A stretch of 64,000 nt of DNA from NCBI GenBank assembly GCA_022605955.1, contig JAKCOZ010000003.1, positions 55,242,179 to 55,306,178 of the forward strand, read 5' to 3'. Within the stretch, counting starts at the first letter, position 1; each line of letters opens with the position of its first letter. The notes under the pieces are model-generated. The model was not told the DNA's origin and did no database searches. It saw nothing but the letters and a program-made list of their open reading frames with translations. Below, in pieces: positions 50,300 through 61,951 of this stretch. The position numbers and the translations under genes are program-made. This DNA comes from Rallus limicola (Eukaryota > Chordata > Aves > Gruiformes > Rallidae).

Positions 50300-51497
50300 T
50301 GTGGTAGTTTAACCATGGCTGGAGGCGAGCTGTCCACAGAACTCACTCTGTCACTCACCTTTTCAGCTTGACTGGAGAAAATATGTATTGAGAGGCTTAG
50401 GAGTCAAGATAAGGGCAGGGAGACATCATTCTGCAATTAGTGTCATGGACAAAACAGACTCAACACAGAATAAAAATAAATAAAATCATCTAATTTATTA
50501 CACTACATGCAAACACAAACACAGTGAAAACAGAGTAGGGTAATGAGAAGTACAACCAAATCTTAAAATACCACCTCCCACCCCTCTCTTCTTTGCAGAC
50601 TTAATTTTATGCATGATTTCTCTCCCTTTTCTCCCCACGCCAGGGTGACACAGAAGGGGGTGCAAGGGGATGGGGAATGGGGGTTCCGGTCAGTTCCTCA
50701 CGAGTTGTCTTCCTTGTTAGTGGTGGAGGGGGTGGGGGCATTTCTCACATTCTTCCCCTGCTCCAGCATGGAGATCCCACCCATGGGAGACAGTACCCCA
50801 TGAACTGCTCCAATGTGAGTCCTTTCCCACGATGCTTCAGCTCTTCACCAACTGCCCCAGCATAGGTCACTTCTGTGAAAGGCAGTCATAAATCATAGAA
50901 TGCCTCTCAGTCTCTCAGAGCCAGACTGCTCCAGCCTGGTCCCCCATGGACCCACAAATCCCCCCATCAAATTTGCTCCAGTGTGGGTCTTTCTTTCCAC
51001 AGGCTGCAGGTCCTGCCAGGAGCATGCTCCAATGTGGGTCACAGTGTCTCCCATACATCTCCACACGCTCCAGTGTGGGGCCTCTGCATGGGCTGCAGGT
51101 GGGGTCTCTGTCCCCCATCACCTTCCATGGACTGTCAGGGACACACACACTCTACCATGGTGTTCCTCATGGGCTGCAGGGGAATCTTTCTCTCTGGCAT
51201 CTAGAGCCCATCCTCCCTGTGCTTTTTCACTGACCTTGTTGTCTGCAGTTTCTTACACGTTCTCACTCCCTTCTCCGGTGGCAAAAAGTGGCTGCTTGCA
51301 GGGTTATTTTTCTCCTAAATGTGATTCCCAGAGGCGTTGTTACCTTTGCTGATGGGCTCAGCCTTGATCAGCAGCAGGTCCGGCCTTGAGCCTGCTGGTG
51401 TTTCCTCGGTGGGGCCTGCAGAGAGCTTCTGGCTGCTTCTTGCAGAAGCTGCCCTGCAGCCTCCTCTGCCAGAACCCCACCATGCAAAACTAGTACA
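50300..51497 (-). mobile_element. Solo LTR of the 25 kb family, copy 2
   Basis: Homologous along its length, in the same orientation, to 25025-26206. The plus-strand edges are TGTGGTAGTTTAACC and AAAACTAGTACA, so on minus the element has TG...CA ends. It is flanked by TATGG (50295-50299) and CATGG (51498-51502), a 5-base target duplication with one mismatch. Several CTCCAGTGTGGG and GGGCTGCAGG words repeat inside it. No viral genes remain; the plus ORFs of 60-150 codons inside it are antisense LTR sequence. It lies in the presumed intron between the 54.2 kb and 49.5 kb exon candidates. Confidence 0.87.
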
Positions 51498-52879
51498 CAT
51501 GGTTATGATTTAATCAGTTCAGAATTTGTTAAAAGTATAAGCTAACTATAAGGTTAAGGGTCTAACTTAGAATTGATATTTGTATGGCCCAAGATAATTT
51601 TTGTCAGGTACTTTCTGTTTTGGCCCAGCTCAGATAACGACATACTCTGGTACTTTCCCCAGTTGTGCAGAGTTGGAATTTTTTTGTTTCCCCCACCTTT
51701 TGGGCCACAACTCAGGCATAGGTGCACCAGGTTGTCAGGAGATGATGGATTATCACTGTTGTTCCCAAATAATGGAATAACAAGAATGTTACAATTGGAG
51801 CATGTATGTACTGAGCTGTTACCAGCAAAGCAAGAATGAGCTTAAGGGGGTGCTTTGACACTTTTGTCGGCTACTCAGATATGTAGCCCAGAGAAGAGGG
51901 GAAAGATTGCATCAAATGCCAAGCATCTCAAGAGAAGGGAGTCTGCACAGTGGACAAAAGATAGCCTGGCAAAGGACTGCTGTTTTCACTGCGAAAAACA
52001 GAGGCTATAAAAATCTGAGATGTGCAACATTAAGAAAAGGTTCACTTTACACATTATAAGGAATGAAAGAATACTAATAGCTCATCTTTGTCTCAGGAGT
52101 TGTGTTAAAGTTCACAACAAAACCAGGGAAGTCTGGGAACACATCTGATTCAGTGGAAGGGTTACAGCAAAATAAAAACATTTAAGTGTCTAAACAAGGA
52201 GACATGGTACAACATTTTCAGCAATATTCCACTCTTCTCTAACTTACAAAGTCAAAGCTAACTTCTGAGAGAAATCGGAAAGATAAAAAGGGACAAGATG
52301 AAACCCCTACAGGTGAACCTTCCTAAGGTTCAATTATCTTCTCCAGCACAGTTTGTTCAGAGTTTTATAGTGACTTACTCTAAAAATTTAGTCCTACCAT
52401 TATATCCTATAAGTGTAGCTGTCTCATAGAAAAGAAGTTGACAGAGGTTACCTCATTTTTTGCCTTGAGCAAACAGGACCACAAATTATTTTGTTATTGT
52501 TTTTAACAGCAAGTATATCCCTTTCAGTATTCACAAACCAAAATAAATTGTGCCAAATCCTATTACCAGTTACGGGAATATGAAACTAGAGAACTTCACT
52601 GAATCAAGCTTTAATGCTTAAGCATAATACTATGACATCAACAGGTATAGATGGAAAGACTTTACTCCATATACATCTGTAAAACATAGATACTATAATA
52701 TACAGACACCAACATAATGCTGAAGTAGTTGTAGTAACTCTCTGACACCCTGAAAATCAGTGTAAACAAATTCATGCTGATACTTGCAGGACCAAAAGCC
52801 GGAGAATATTATAGGTGCTGATGTGATCACCATTAATGGAAAAAGTGCATTTTACATACAGGAACACAGTTTAATAGCT
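51498..52879. other. Unique AT-rich DNA, presumed intron
   Basis: No gene seen. A good minus-strand donor (AATGAG|GTAACC at 52448) lacks an upstream exon that fits the phases. Confidence 0.4.
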
Positions 52880-53630
52880 GGAGACCAGTGATGAATGCTG
52901 TTTCTCAGGGGTCAGTACTGGGACCAGCACTGTTTAAAATTTTTCTTGGAGGCACAGACAGTGTTATCAAGTGCACCCTCAGCAAGTTTGCTGATAATTC
53001 CAAGGTGTATAGTATAGCCAACACACTGGAGGGAAAGAATGCCATCCAGACTTGAGAGGTGGGCCTATGCAAACCACATGGAGTTCAACAAGGCCAGGAG
53101 CAAGGTCCCGCGTATAGATTGATGCAATCCCAAGTACAAGTACAGGATGAGCAGAGAACGGATTGAGAGCAGCCCTGAGGAGAAGGACTTGGGGGTGATG
53201 GTTGATGAGAAGCTCAACATAAGTTGGCATTGTGAGCTTGTAGCACAGAAATCCAACTGTATCCTTGGCTGCATCAAAAACACTGTGACCATCAGGGCAA
53301 AGAAAGTGGTCCTGTCCCTCTACTCAGCTCTTGTGAGACCCCACCTGGAGTACCACATCCACCTCTGGATTCCCTAGTGCAAGAAAGATACAGACCTGTT
53401 GGCGCAAGTCCAGAGGAGAGTCACAAAGATGGCCAAACAGCTGGAGCACCTCTCCTATGAAGACCAGCTGGAGCAGAGTCAGTCTGGAGACGAGAAGGCT
53501 CCAGGGAGACCTTACAGCAGCCTTCCAGTACCTGAAGGGGTCTATAGGGAAGATGGAGAGGAACTGTTTACAAGCATGTGTAGTGATAGGACAAGGGGGC
53601 GTAGTTCTAAAGCTGGTTCCTATTAGTGTA
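52880..53630 (+). mobile_element. CR1 LINE, polymerase-region fragment without the 3' tail
   Basis: Covers the CR1 polymerase region from GGAGACCAGTGATGAATG through CAGTACTGGGACCAGCACTG, CACCCTCAGCAAGTTTGCTG and GAGAAGGACTTGGGGGTGAT to the GGTCTATAGGGAAGATGG block, then stops after GCTGGTTCC. The translated remnant (KDLGVMVDEKLN, then SALVRPHLEY) is the usual C-terminal part of CR1 ORF2, with a stop just after it. Unlike the other copies, the final few hundred bases and the terminal repeat are missing. Confidence 0.93.
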
Positions 53631-54172
53631 AACTTATTTATTTCTTCTGTATGTTGCATGGGCAACTTTCAGCTGTGATGAATGAAAATGAAGTATTTCC
53701 TTAGTCCATAAGCCAACTCCTTTCTGAAAGTCAATAGCTAAATAATTCACTAGAATATCAATCAACACAAATTATAATTTGATCTTTAACTCCCTCCAGC
53801 ATTAAGCTGTAGATCTTGCACTCTTCCAATATTGTAAAAGCAGATTTGAAAACTGTATTTTCAGCAGCCTTCATATCTATCATAAGGAATAGTTTAATAT
53901 TCGTTATTTGACATTTACACTACAGATGGTCCCAGGAAACACAATGTAGCTGTCTCAGGTTCTAGAAACAAAATTCTCAGTGCTTTTGTAAAAGTTGGAT
54001 CAACAGCAATTTTGCTAGCTGATTGCTGAGCTTCTAATTCAAAAGCTGTGCTCAGATGTACAGCTTCAGCCTAAGTCTATTGAAAGCAGAAATCTGACCC
54101 TAGATGTCTTGAAGCCATCTAAGCTAGCTAGGACTGAAACAATGAGGAAAGGTGTGGGATGCTGTTACTTAC

Positions 54173-54269
54173 AAAATGATCTGGCCATAAGGAGATACCA
54201 CTGTTATCCAGGCAACATCTGCTGTTGATCAGTCTCTTCAATCTTGGAATTAGGTAGCCTCTTCCAAAA
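54173..54269 (-). CDS. Candidate internal exon, strong splice sites
   Basis: On minus the acceptor (TCATTCCCCTTAG) and donor (CATTTT|GTAAGT) are both close to consensus. The block has 97 bases and only one open frame, which takes one leading base and then encodes 32 residues: FGRGYLIPRLKRLINSR at the start, a CC pair, and WPDHF at the end in phase 0. The leading T joins the TG left by 57919-57965 to make a Cys codon. The family is not recognised. Good splice sites on a short block do occur by chance in 64 kb, so support is moderate. Confidence 0.42.
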
Positions 54270-56794
54270 CTAAGGGGAATGATCACAAGTATCTATTGAC
54301 TCAGAGAGTAGTGCATTTAGTGGACTGTGGCAAGGCAGTCTTCATTACCAGATCTGATATACTTGCTCCAACTGGCACTTTTCATGTCTATCCCAGGAAA
54401 GTCTTCTTGCCACTGCTTTATTTTTCTGAAGTAGATCACTCAAGTTCACCTTCTCTGGTTTAAAAAAGTATTAACTGGATAAACCACAAAATCTACATTT
54501 CAGTGATTAAGACACTATCAAGGACCTAGAAGAGAGATGAGCAGGACTTCTGCTTTATTGCATCTCTCCCGGATAGTCTTCACATGCATGGACAGACCAG
54601 GGAACGTCTCATCTGAGAACTGCTGAGGGTGACCTGTGAAGCTTTTGTTTTAGATACGGTTCCAAGTGGCCTGCATGGACACATGTCCTTAGAGACCTTT
54701 CTACTTGGCTGGCAGGTGCTCAAGTGATATATATAGTTATGATGAATTCAGCTGAGAATTAAGAATTCTAGTGACATATGCCTAGGAAGTTAGGTATCTA
54801 AAGATACCTAAAGCATCTAATTACTTTGAAGGTAGTGTTTTAAAGCTGTCCAAACAGATTCATACTGTCCATTCCATGTGCCAGAGTAAAGCATTTCATC
54901 TGCTCCAACTCTAATGCTTTGATTTTTAAGAGTGCTTTTAATGACTCTTTCAAATCTAAAAACCTAAGTGGCTCTCTTGATTCTGTTTGTTAGATGTTTT
55001 GTCTTGTTTAGAACTTAAAGAACACATTGCACTGAGGCAGAGTATGAAACAAGAAAGTTCATAGGTGCAGTCATTCAGAGAAGAAAGCACAAGCGCCTGG
55101 TGGGAAATTGTATAATACTGTGAGTGCCTGATATCATAAAACTCATTTCATCCATCCCATCACCAGGAAAGTGTGGAGGTTTAAAATAGAATATAAAAAG
55201 TACCATGTAAAAAATTTCTCCACAGAGCTCCTAGCCCAGGACAACTGGTGACTGCAGCAAAATGGAGAGCTCCACTGATGAAAAAGGAAGTTCAGTTATT
55301 TTGTGGCATTGCTATTTCAGGCATTTTACAAGGATAGAAAACAAGCCCATTTGCAAAACTGACATTTGCCCAGAACTTGAGTTTACTTTAGAGTGGCATA
55401 ACCCATATAACAAAGTGGAGCACAGTAATTCTGTCCTGTAGTCAACATTTCTGGTCCTAAAGCACTTTTATAAAAATTCCATCATGGCAGTAACATCTTA
55501 AGCTTTTTTGACTTTCCTTCATTAATAATTAAGAATGCTGCTTATCAATATCCTTTGAGATTCAGATGCTATCAGTATCTTGTAATACATATGGTACATA
55601 ATTTGAAGACTAAACCAAATATTTCCTTTTCAATAATTTGTACAATTCATATTACAAAGTTTGTCTTCTATCATGACATACCTAAAATATGATGAAGAGT
55701 TCAGGTTATAATCCCAAACATTGTATTAAGCCTCTTTTCTGTGATTTTTGTTACAAGAAGTATAGAAAACAATTACATGAGCCCGTTACTTTCATCATCC
55801 CCTTTACATACATGTAAATGCTGTATTTTTCTGTTTTGTTGTTTGATGCTATGATTCTGTCTTTGATTTCCATTGTTTGTTACTGATTGATAAAAATAGG
55901 CCTCAAACTATCTCATGACTACATTTCTTCTGCCCATCTCATTGTCATTGTTCTTGAAAGAACTGGAGCCCTAAATACATTATCTAAGGAAACACGAGTT
56001 AGACAAGCAACTGGTTCCAATCACAGGTCGTAATCTCCCTACCCCATCAACCTCATCTTGCTAAACCCTACTAAATCCCCCAGCTTCTGCTCCTCTAATC
56101 ATGAGGGTTAGAAGCTGCAAGGGCTGCTTTTCACTTCATTAAAATTTCCGTTTAATCTTTTATAATCTGTTAGCACAGTACATAAACACCCATCAGAAGC
56201 TTATTCCTTCAATTTCACAAAAGGGGATAATTTTACTATACATTCCATATTTGCAAATTTAAGCTTCATTTCACACCACCATAAACCTTGGTCAAAAGGA
56301 TGAGTAGTTAAGCAGTTGAGCAAATGGCATTTACAGCTACAGCTGGGTGCATTATTCATTGTGAAGCATTTATTTGGTGAAGTTAAACCTTGGTTTTGCT
56401 TATGAAACATCCGAAAGCTGATCCCAAATGATTTCAGTACTTGGAGCTCTTTTCAGAAAGTGCATTTTGGACTGTGTTGTTGCCTGTATGCCCCTTGCGT
56501 GACTGGCTGTCTAAATCAGACAAGATTAGTTTTCCTTCCTGAGGGCGTGACTAAAACTTCTTTTAAAGGAACAAATCCTTACCCCAAGCACATACTGAAT
56601 AGGTCAACTTCCGTTACAAATTTTCAAAAATTTCCATGAGTAAATTACAAATTTTTTAACTGTTCAGTACCAATTATAATAAAGTGTATTTGACCTAAAA
56701 ATATTGTTATCACATATGTCCTATGGCAGAAATGCCTTCAGATAAATCCTCCAGGAAACCATAACACACCTAAAACGCAAGCTTATGAATAGAA
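54270..56794. other. Unique AT-rich DNA, presumed intron
   Basis: No repeat family or gene recognised. A good minus-strand donor at about 56584 has no fitting exon upstream. Confidence 0.4.
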
Positions 56795-56850
56795 CTATAT
56801 AATCTTTAAGGTTGCTTCCAATCCAAACTATTCTATGATTCCATGATAAA
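56795..56850 (+). mobile_element. CR1 LINE, last about 55 bases
   Basis: TTAAGGTTGCTTCCAATCC followed by AAACTATTCTATGATTCCATGAT is the extreme CR1 3' end. Confidence 0.75.
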
Positions 56851-56992
56851 CTAAGAAATAAAAAATATCAAAAAATACATTATTTCAAATTACAGCTTCT
56901 GAGAAGTGACACAGAAGAGATGTCACTAATGAGAGCAGTAATTTAGCATCACTTTCCCTCTCCTTCCCTTTGTAGAAGTAAGAAAACAAATT

Positions 56993-57062
56993 ATTTAGCT
57001 TGGAAGGGACTACTGAAGGTGATCTAGGCCAGTCTGTTGTCCAGAGGAAAGGACTGAACTCA
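56993..57062 (-). mobile_element. Possible CR1 3' remnant, reversed
   Basis: TTAGCTTGGAAGGGACTACTG followed by GGTGATCTAGGCCAGTC resembles a reversed CR1 tail, heavily diverged. It lies close to the plus-oriented tail at 56795. Confidence 0.4.
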
Positions 57063-57918
57063 GTGTAACTCCGTTCTGTTCTCATTCCAACCTTTGCTCA
57101 TGAGGACCCTGAGATAGAATATGCTAGTGATCAAGAAAAAGGGAACTGGCAGATTTCAACCTGATGTTGGCTATATCTAATGCATTATTCTTTTCCTTAG
57201 GTTTCTCTTATTGGGGTGGGTTTTAAGTTTTTTGTGTTAGGTGGGGTGCAGGATTGTAAACACAAACCACTGAGATCCTCTGCTTTTTAAAGAAGTCAGA
57301 AACAAACGTGAACAATATTAAGTTAATATTTCTTTCCAGGCCCACTGTAACCAGCAGCCACCTCTAGTCCCAGCCCCTCATCTACAGAACAATCCCATTT
57401 GGAAACACAGAAAATTGTGCAACGCATCAAGGTTCTGAAGCCATTACTTAACAATGGACATTACAGAGCTGCTACTCACAGATTTGAGGAGGCATTGTTT
57501 AGCAAGTGTTTTGTCATATATAGCTTTTATAATACATTAAGAAAAAAACCAAACAGGGCAGATTGGTATAGGAGTTGCTAGCTGTAAGTATGGTTAGGTA
57601 TGGAATGACATGGTTCTGCACTCTTTTAGTGGAGGCTGTTTATTTTGCCACTTATCTCTAACTAGCTTTATAGTTCTGTTCTGTGGTGTTTTTTTTTTTT
57701 TAGTTTAAATATGCACCCCCACTCTTCTGGTACATACAAAAATCCCCTTATCTTCATTGGTATTTCTGGACACAAAAGGCAGTAAATTTCATTCCCAGAA
57801 TTTTTTCAGCTCACAAAAGTCAGTAACTATCAGGCTTCAGACATTCATATACACAGCAGCCAAGTATTACAATTGCTACTCTAGCAAAAGCTTCAATAGA
57901 GTAACTCCAAATTTATAC
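57063..57918. other. Unique DNA, presumed intron
   Basis: Nothing firmly recognised. A plus-strand acceptor-like site at 57339 is followed by about 95 open bases, on the strand opposite the proposed gene; I do not call it. Confidence 0.4.
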
Positions 57919-57965
57919 CAGTGCAACTGAGACTGCAATTTGCATTTTATTAACTGCAGCACAAG
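57919..57965 (-). CDS. Candidate small exon
   Basis: A 47-base minus-strand block from GAAAAG|CTTGTG to CACTG|GTATAA encodes LVLQLIKCKLQSQLH. It starts in phase 0, matching the end of 58632-58817, and leaves two bases that match the one-base start of 54173-54269. It depends on choosing the second of two nearby AG sites, so the phase match is only weak support. Confidence 0.3.
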
Positions 57966-58631
57966 CTTTTCAGAACAGCTTCCCAGTAAAAAAGAGTGAC
58001 AGTGAAGTAAGGAACATAAGGTTAAACTCCATCTGCAAGCAAGCTCCTTGGTTCTCTTTACTGTACTCAAAATAAGCACTTTCCTACTAGACTTTACATT
58101 TTCTTTTCCTCCAGAAGACAGTGAAATGAGTGGGTGTTTATTTGAAGGAAAAATCACTCTTCTTGCTCAGGGAAAGGCTTTGCTTCCATTAGGTACTCAT
58201 ATGAAAGTCACGCTGCAACACATCTTCCATTATAATCTTTCATGGCATGAAGTACAGCATCTGAGTTTAAAAGGCTTCACTTTTTCTCCATGCAATGTAC
58301 AATGTATAATCTGCATCAGATTTAAACAACAGCAAGCAAGCTTTGAAGTTAATTCTAAGCAACACCAGGAAAAGTCATTATGAAGTTGTAGAAAACCATT
58401 AAATTTAGCAGTAAAAATTCTATGGAAATACTGTCAGGGTCTTAGAAACCTTCCATCACTGATTCCTACATTGCATCCCCTTAGACTTTAGATCCAGCAC
58501 TGTTCTCCATTTGTTAACTTTCTCTCCTCCTGTGATGACTTCTCCCCTTCCGCTAACAACATTATTTACCATCACAACGATTCTATCCTCCAAAGGAAAC
58601 AGTAACTGCAAGGATTTTTGAAACTGTTTAC
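57966..58631. other. Presumed intron
   Basis: Contains a 111-codon plus-strand ORF (58048-58383) without recognisable domains, probably chance. Confidence 0.4.
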
Positions 58632-58817
58632 CTCAAAACTGATTTGAAATGAAATATTTTTTTGTAGACAGGAGCTAAGCACATTGATTTTTAAAGCACT
58701 GAATGTAGTTAAAAACTCCTTTGACTTTCCCAAATAAAATTCAGTAACCTCCTTCACAAAAATGATAGAAAGCTTTCCGTATGCTATGATGCCACATTCC
58801 AACTCCTCCAAATATTG
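58632..58817 (-). CDS. Candidate internal exon, strong splice sites
   Basis: On minus a textbook acceptor (CTTTTTTTTTCCCC, then CATCTTCAG) is followed by 186 bases open in one full frame and ending at TTTTGAG|GTAAAC, a very good donor. The 62 residues (QYLEELECGIIAYGKLSII at the start, LKINVLSSCLQKNISFQIS near the end) are hydrophobic and helix-friendly, with three cysteines. Phase is 0 at both ends. A shorter reading in another frame, using an internal donor (GGAG|GTTACT), is also possible. No family is recognised. Whether it belongs to the same gene as the 43.9-48.8 kb blocks is inference from strand and order. Confidence 0.42.
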
Positions 58818-59558
58818 CTGAAGATGTCAAGGGGAAAAAAAAGGAATGTCAAAGAAGTAACAGGCAGAGACAAGAAGCTGAAACAAGAAAAAATTCCCTA
58901 GAAATCCATGCAGCTATTCCTCCCAGTGGGTGAGACAAAGAGCAAGAAATCTTAATCAGATACTATTATCACTTCTTATAATAATTATTACATCTTCTCC
59001 ATAAAACCGTGATTGGTTTTCTGAGGTATACAGATATTTTTGCATGAAAGCCTGTGGGAAAGTCACCTTGACTGCCCAGTCCAGTTCTCTTTTGAACAGC
59101 AGTGGCAGGGATATCTAGCTTAGAAGGGTCCATATAGCATCTATTCCCACACTATCATATTTCAAGCATCACAGAACACTTCTAACAAAGCCCTATAGGA
59201 GAGAAAGAATCAAAGCTACAATCACTGGAAAAAAGAGTGGGACTGAAACTGTCCCTGTCTTTGAATCAGCAGCAGCAGGGACTGTTACATTAATTCTCAG
59301 CGGGACTGACCGTTCTTCACAAAAGAGGTGAAGCTTCATACAGCTGTGCTTTACTCGAAGTGCTTTCATTAGGCAAGTCCCCGTTCTCTATCAGCTATCT
59401 CTTAAATGGGCTTTAGCAGCTGTATCTACACACCTAAATTTAAAGGTACTTGAAAAGCACAGGAGAAGGCCCTTATGGTATTTGTGAGGCTTAGCTGTCA
59501 CCACTAACGCAACTTCCGGTGGTGTTCACAGAGGACACTGCTGCCCTGGTTATCCTAC

Positions 59559-59688
59559 CTGAGCTGAAATCCAGGATGCTCAGATCAGAGCCACAAAACA
59601 GTCTGCCCAGAATTTGCGATAAGAATGATGTGTAATCTCAGTGAGGAGACCGGCAAGAGCCATGGAGGATCCAAAACACTGGAAGGTT
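59559..59688 (-). other. Exon-like block without a full open frame
   Basis: The minus-strand acceptor (TTTCCCCCCTCACCCTTACAG) and donor (GCTCAG|GTAGGA) are both excellent, yet each of the three frames has a stop inside the 130 bases. It could be a 5' untranslated exon, a non-coding exon, a decayed coding exon, or a coding exon with a sequence error. It lies 0.7 kb upstream of the strong candidate at 58632-58817 on the same strand. Confidence 0.35.
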
Positions 59689-61540
59689 CTGTAAGGGTGA
59701 GGGGGGAAACAAAAACTCTCACTCCCTTGCAATTCTTCACCTAATTAACAGGGTCCCCAACCATACCCTTTACTCGTGGCATCCAAATGCTGTGACACTT
59801 GCTCCAATCTCTGAACAGGTACTCATATCTGCTAGCAGACCTCTCTTTTAGTTTGTCTTCTCCCTAATGCATGTCAGTAGGATTTTGGACACAGGTCTCT
59901 TAATAAGGACATGCCTAATCTAAAGGTGTTTTGCATTTGTTATTTATTGTCAATATCAATCAAATATACTGATACCTAACCAGCTGGAGCCATACAGTCC
60001 TTTTAGCTACTATTTTCCAAAGGCATACTTTTTAGATCATATAAATTATCTATCCTCTACTGTAAAGACATTTCTGTTGAGTCTGAAGATACACAATTGA
60101 CTTCTAGCACTCTTTGCTTGGAGTCTCCTTTTAGTAGACAGACTTCTGTCTTCCCAAGCGTTTCCTTACATTACTTGGCTCAAGTGGTACTCACTGAGGT
60201 GTTTCAGTCCACCCTGTCCTTTGCTAGACATCTTTTAACACAGAAGGTAAAATGGCAACATTACATTTGACATTTAAACTTTAGTCCCAATTGCTTCCAG
60301 CTTCCCACAGATTCAGAGTAATGCCATAGTCTGACACAATGGCTTGCAACAAAAATATAGTTGATTTATTTATGCCATAATTCTTTTTGCACATGTGACA
60401 TTTTCAGAAAAGCCCAGTAGGTATGTCTCTAGAGAGAGCAAATGTCCACACACACGGTCATTATGTTGATTTTGTTTAGCGTCTCTTCAATGCCAGGCTG
60501 ACCATGTACTAATTCAGCTCAGGGTCAGCATAATACTATGCTTACAAGAGTGAAAAGCTGCACGCTTCAGAAGTTATGTACTGTCCAGCCTGAGAAAAGC
60601 TGAATGGTTTATTGCTTAGATCTGTACTGTAATGAAATCTTGCTGAACATTTGCAAAGGGAGGTTATTGCCTTTAGAAGCATATTAATAAAATTATCAAA
60701 ATATGTACTTTAGAAATTGAAATTAAAATTCCATTAAAATTATTATTAACCTACCAAAGATTTTGGTTCTTATCTTTACTCAAATTTTATCCTTATGCTT
60801 TTGGATAACTTCTTTAGGAAGCAGGCTTTACTGTTCCTCTGCTTTTTCTCCCATCGTTCTTCACTTTTCTTGTCAACTTGAGAAGCTTTACATGGCAAGT
60901 TCTGTCTGTGTACCCACAGAGGATTTCCCAAAGAGTTTATGTTGGCGTATCTGCCCTATTAAAGCAACAATCTAGTATTTGACATGAGCTTTTTAACAGT
61001 AACTGGATTAGAGTAACTCATTATTCACACAGGTAAAACATTACATGGCTTCAGAAACACTGGAGTACTTCTCTAGCAGTTACCATTGGGAGGTCCAGAA
61101 AATGTTTGAATTTGCTATCTACGCTTATATACAGAATGAAACCTTACATTCATATACAGACACCACAGGCTGAGTCACCACTGCCTCCTGTTGGCTTCTG
61201 GAAGGGAGGAGACATTTGGGCATATAAGAGGTGGTATTTAAGGAATGAATTACTATGTTGATAGGAAGCTCAGAGGCAAACTTGCTTTGAGATAAACCAG
61301 GAGATAGCCTTAATTGCATTCAGAATGTCAGTGCTCTGCCAAGAAAGGAAGGTGTAATATAAGGGTCTTTTCTTCTGCTGAAGCCACCTGCAGCTACTTA
61401 TCATGTAAAATTCATCTCTGCTGATTTAGTGCACAAACATGGATGGTGACAATGTCCACTGTTTACCCAAATCTCCACACATTTTCTTCCTACACTTTTA
61501 TAGTGTCTCTTCTACATGTAGACCACTAATTTATTTTAAC
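59689..61540. other. Unique DNA, nothing firmly recognised
   Basis: No repeat family seen. Short ORFs only. Confidence 0.45.
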
Positions 61541-61951
61541 AGAACCATATAGTGGTTAAGGTTGGAAGGCACATCTTGTCTAGCCCATCCACTCTGCTCA
61601 GGGCAGGATAACCTAGAGCAGGTTGACTAGAACTGACCAGTCTGGCTTTCCAAGGATGTAAAATCCCCATCCCTCTCTGAGAAACCTGTTCCAAATAATA
61701 ACTGCCATTATAGTAATAAACTAATTAACATTATCATTATGTTTAAGTAGAATTTCCTGTTGTTTGGTTTCTTGCCATTTCCTCTAGCCCTTCTACTGAT
61801 ACAAGCCACTGATAATATACCACTGATACAAGCCTAGCCAAATCTTTTTCACTATTTCCTGTTGGGTATTTATACACATTGATGAGATGCCTCCTGAGTC
61901 TTCTCTTCTCCAGGCAAAACAGTATCAGAACTTGAGTTTTAACATTCCAAA
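61541..61951 (-). mobile_element. CR1 LINE, reversed, diverged 3' region
   Basis: The reversed tail (AGAACCATATAGTGG, TTGGAAGGCACATC) is followed by CTCTGCTCAGGGCAGG, CTAGAGCAGGTTG, TCCCCATCCCTCTCTGAG and, farther in, CATTGATGAGATGCCTCCTGAG and TCTTCTCTTCTCCAGGC. Substitutions are many and a central part is lost. A short tandem duplication lies inside it. Confidence 0.85.

Noticed and set aside
50900..51352. 150-codon plus ORF
   Set aside because: Antisense sequence of the second LTR copy; same reasoning.
53147..53377. 76-codon plus ORF resembling a reverse transcriptase end
   Set aside because: Real homology, but part of the CR1 fragment and ended by a stop. Recorded as mobile element rather than gene.
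59041..59115. Small minus-strand exon between AGCTAG and CAAG|GTGACT
   Set aside because: Only 48 bases, with more than one open frame and weak context.
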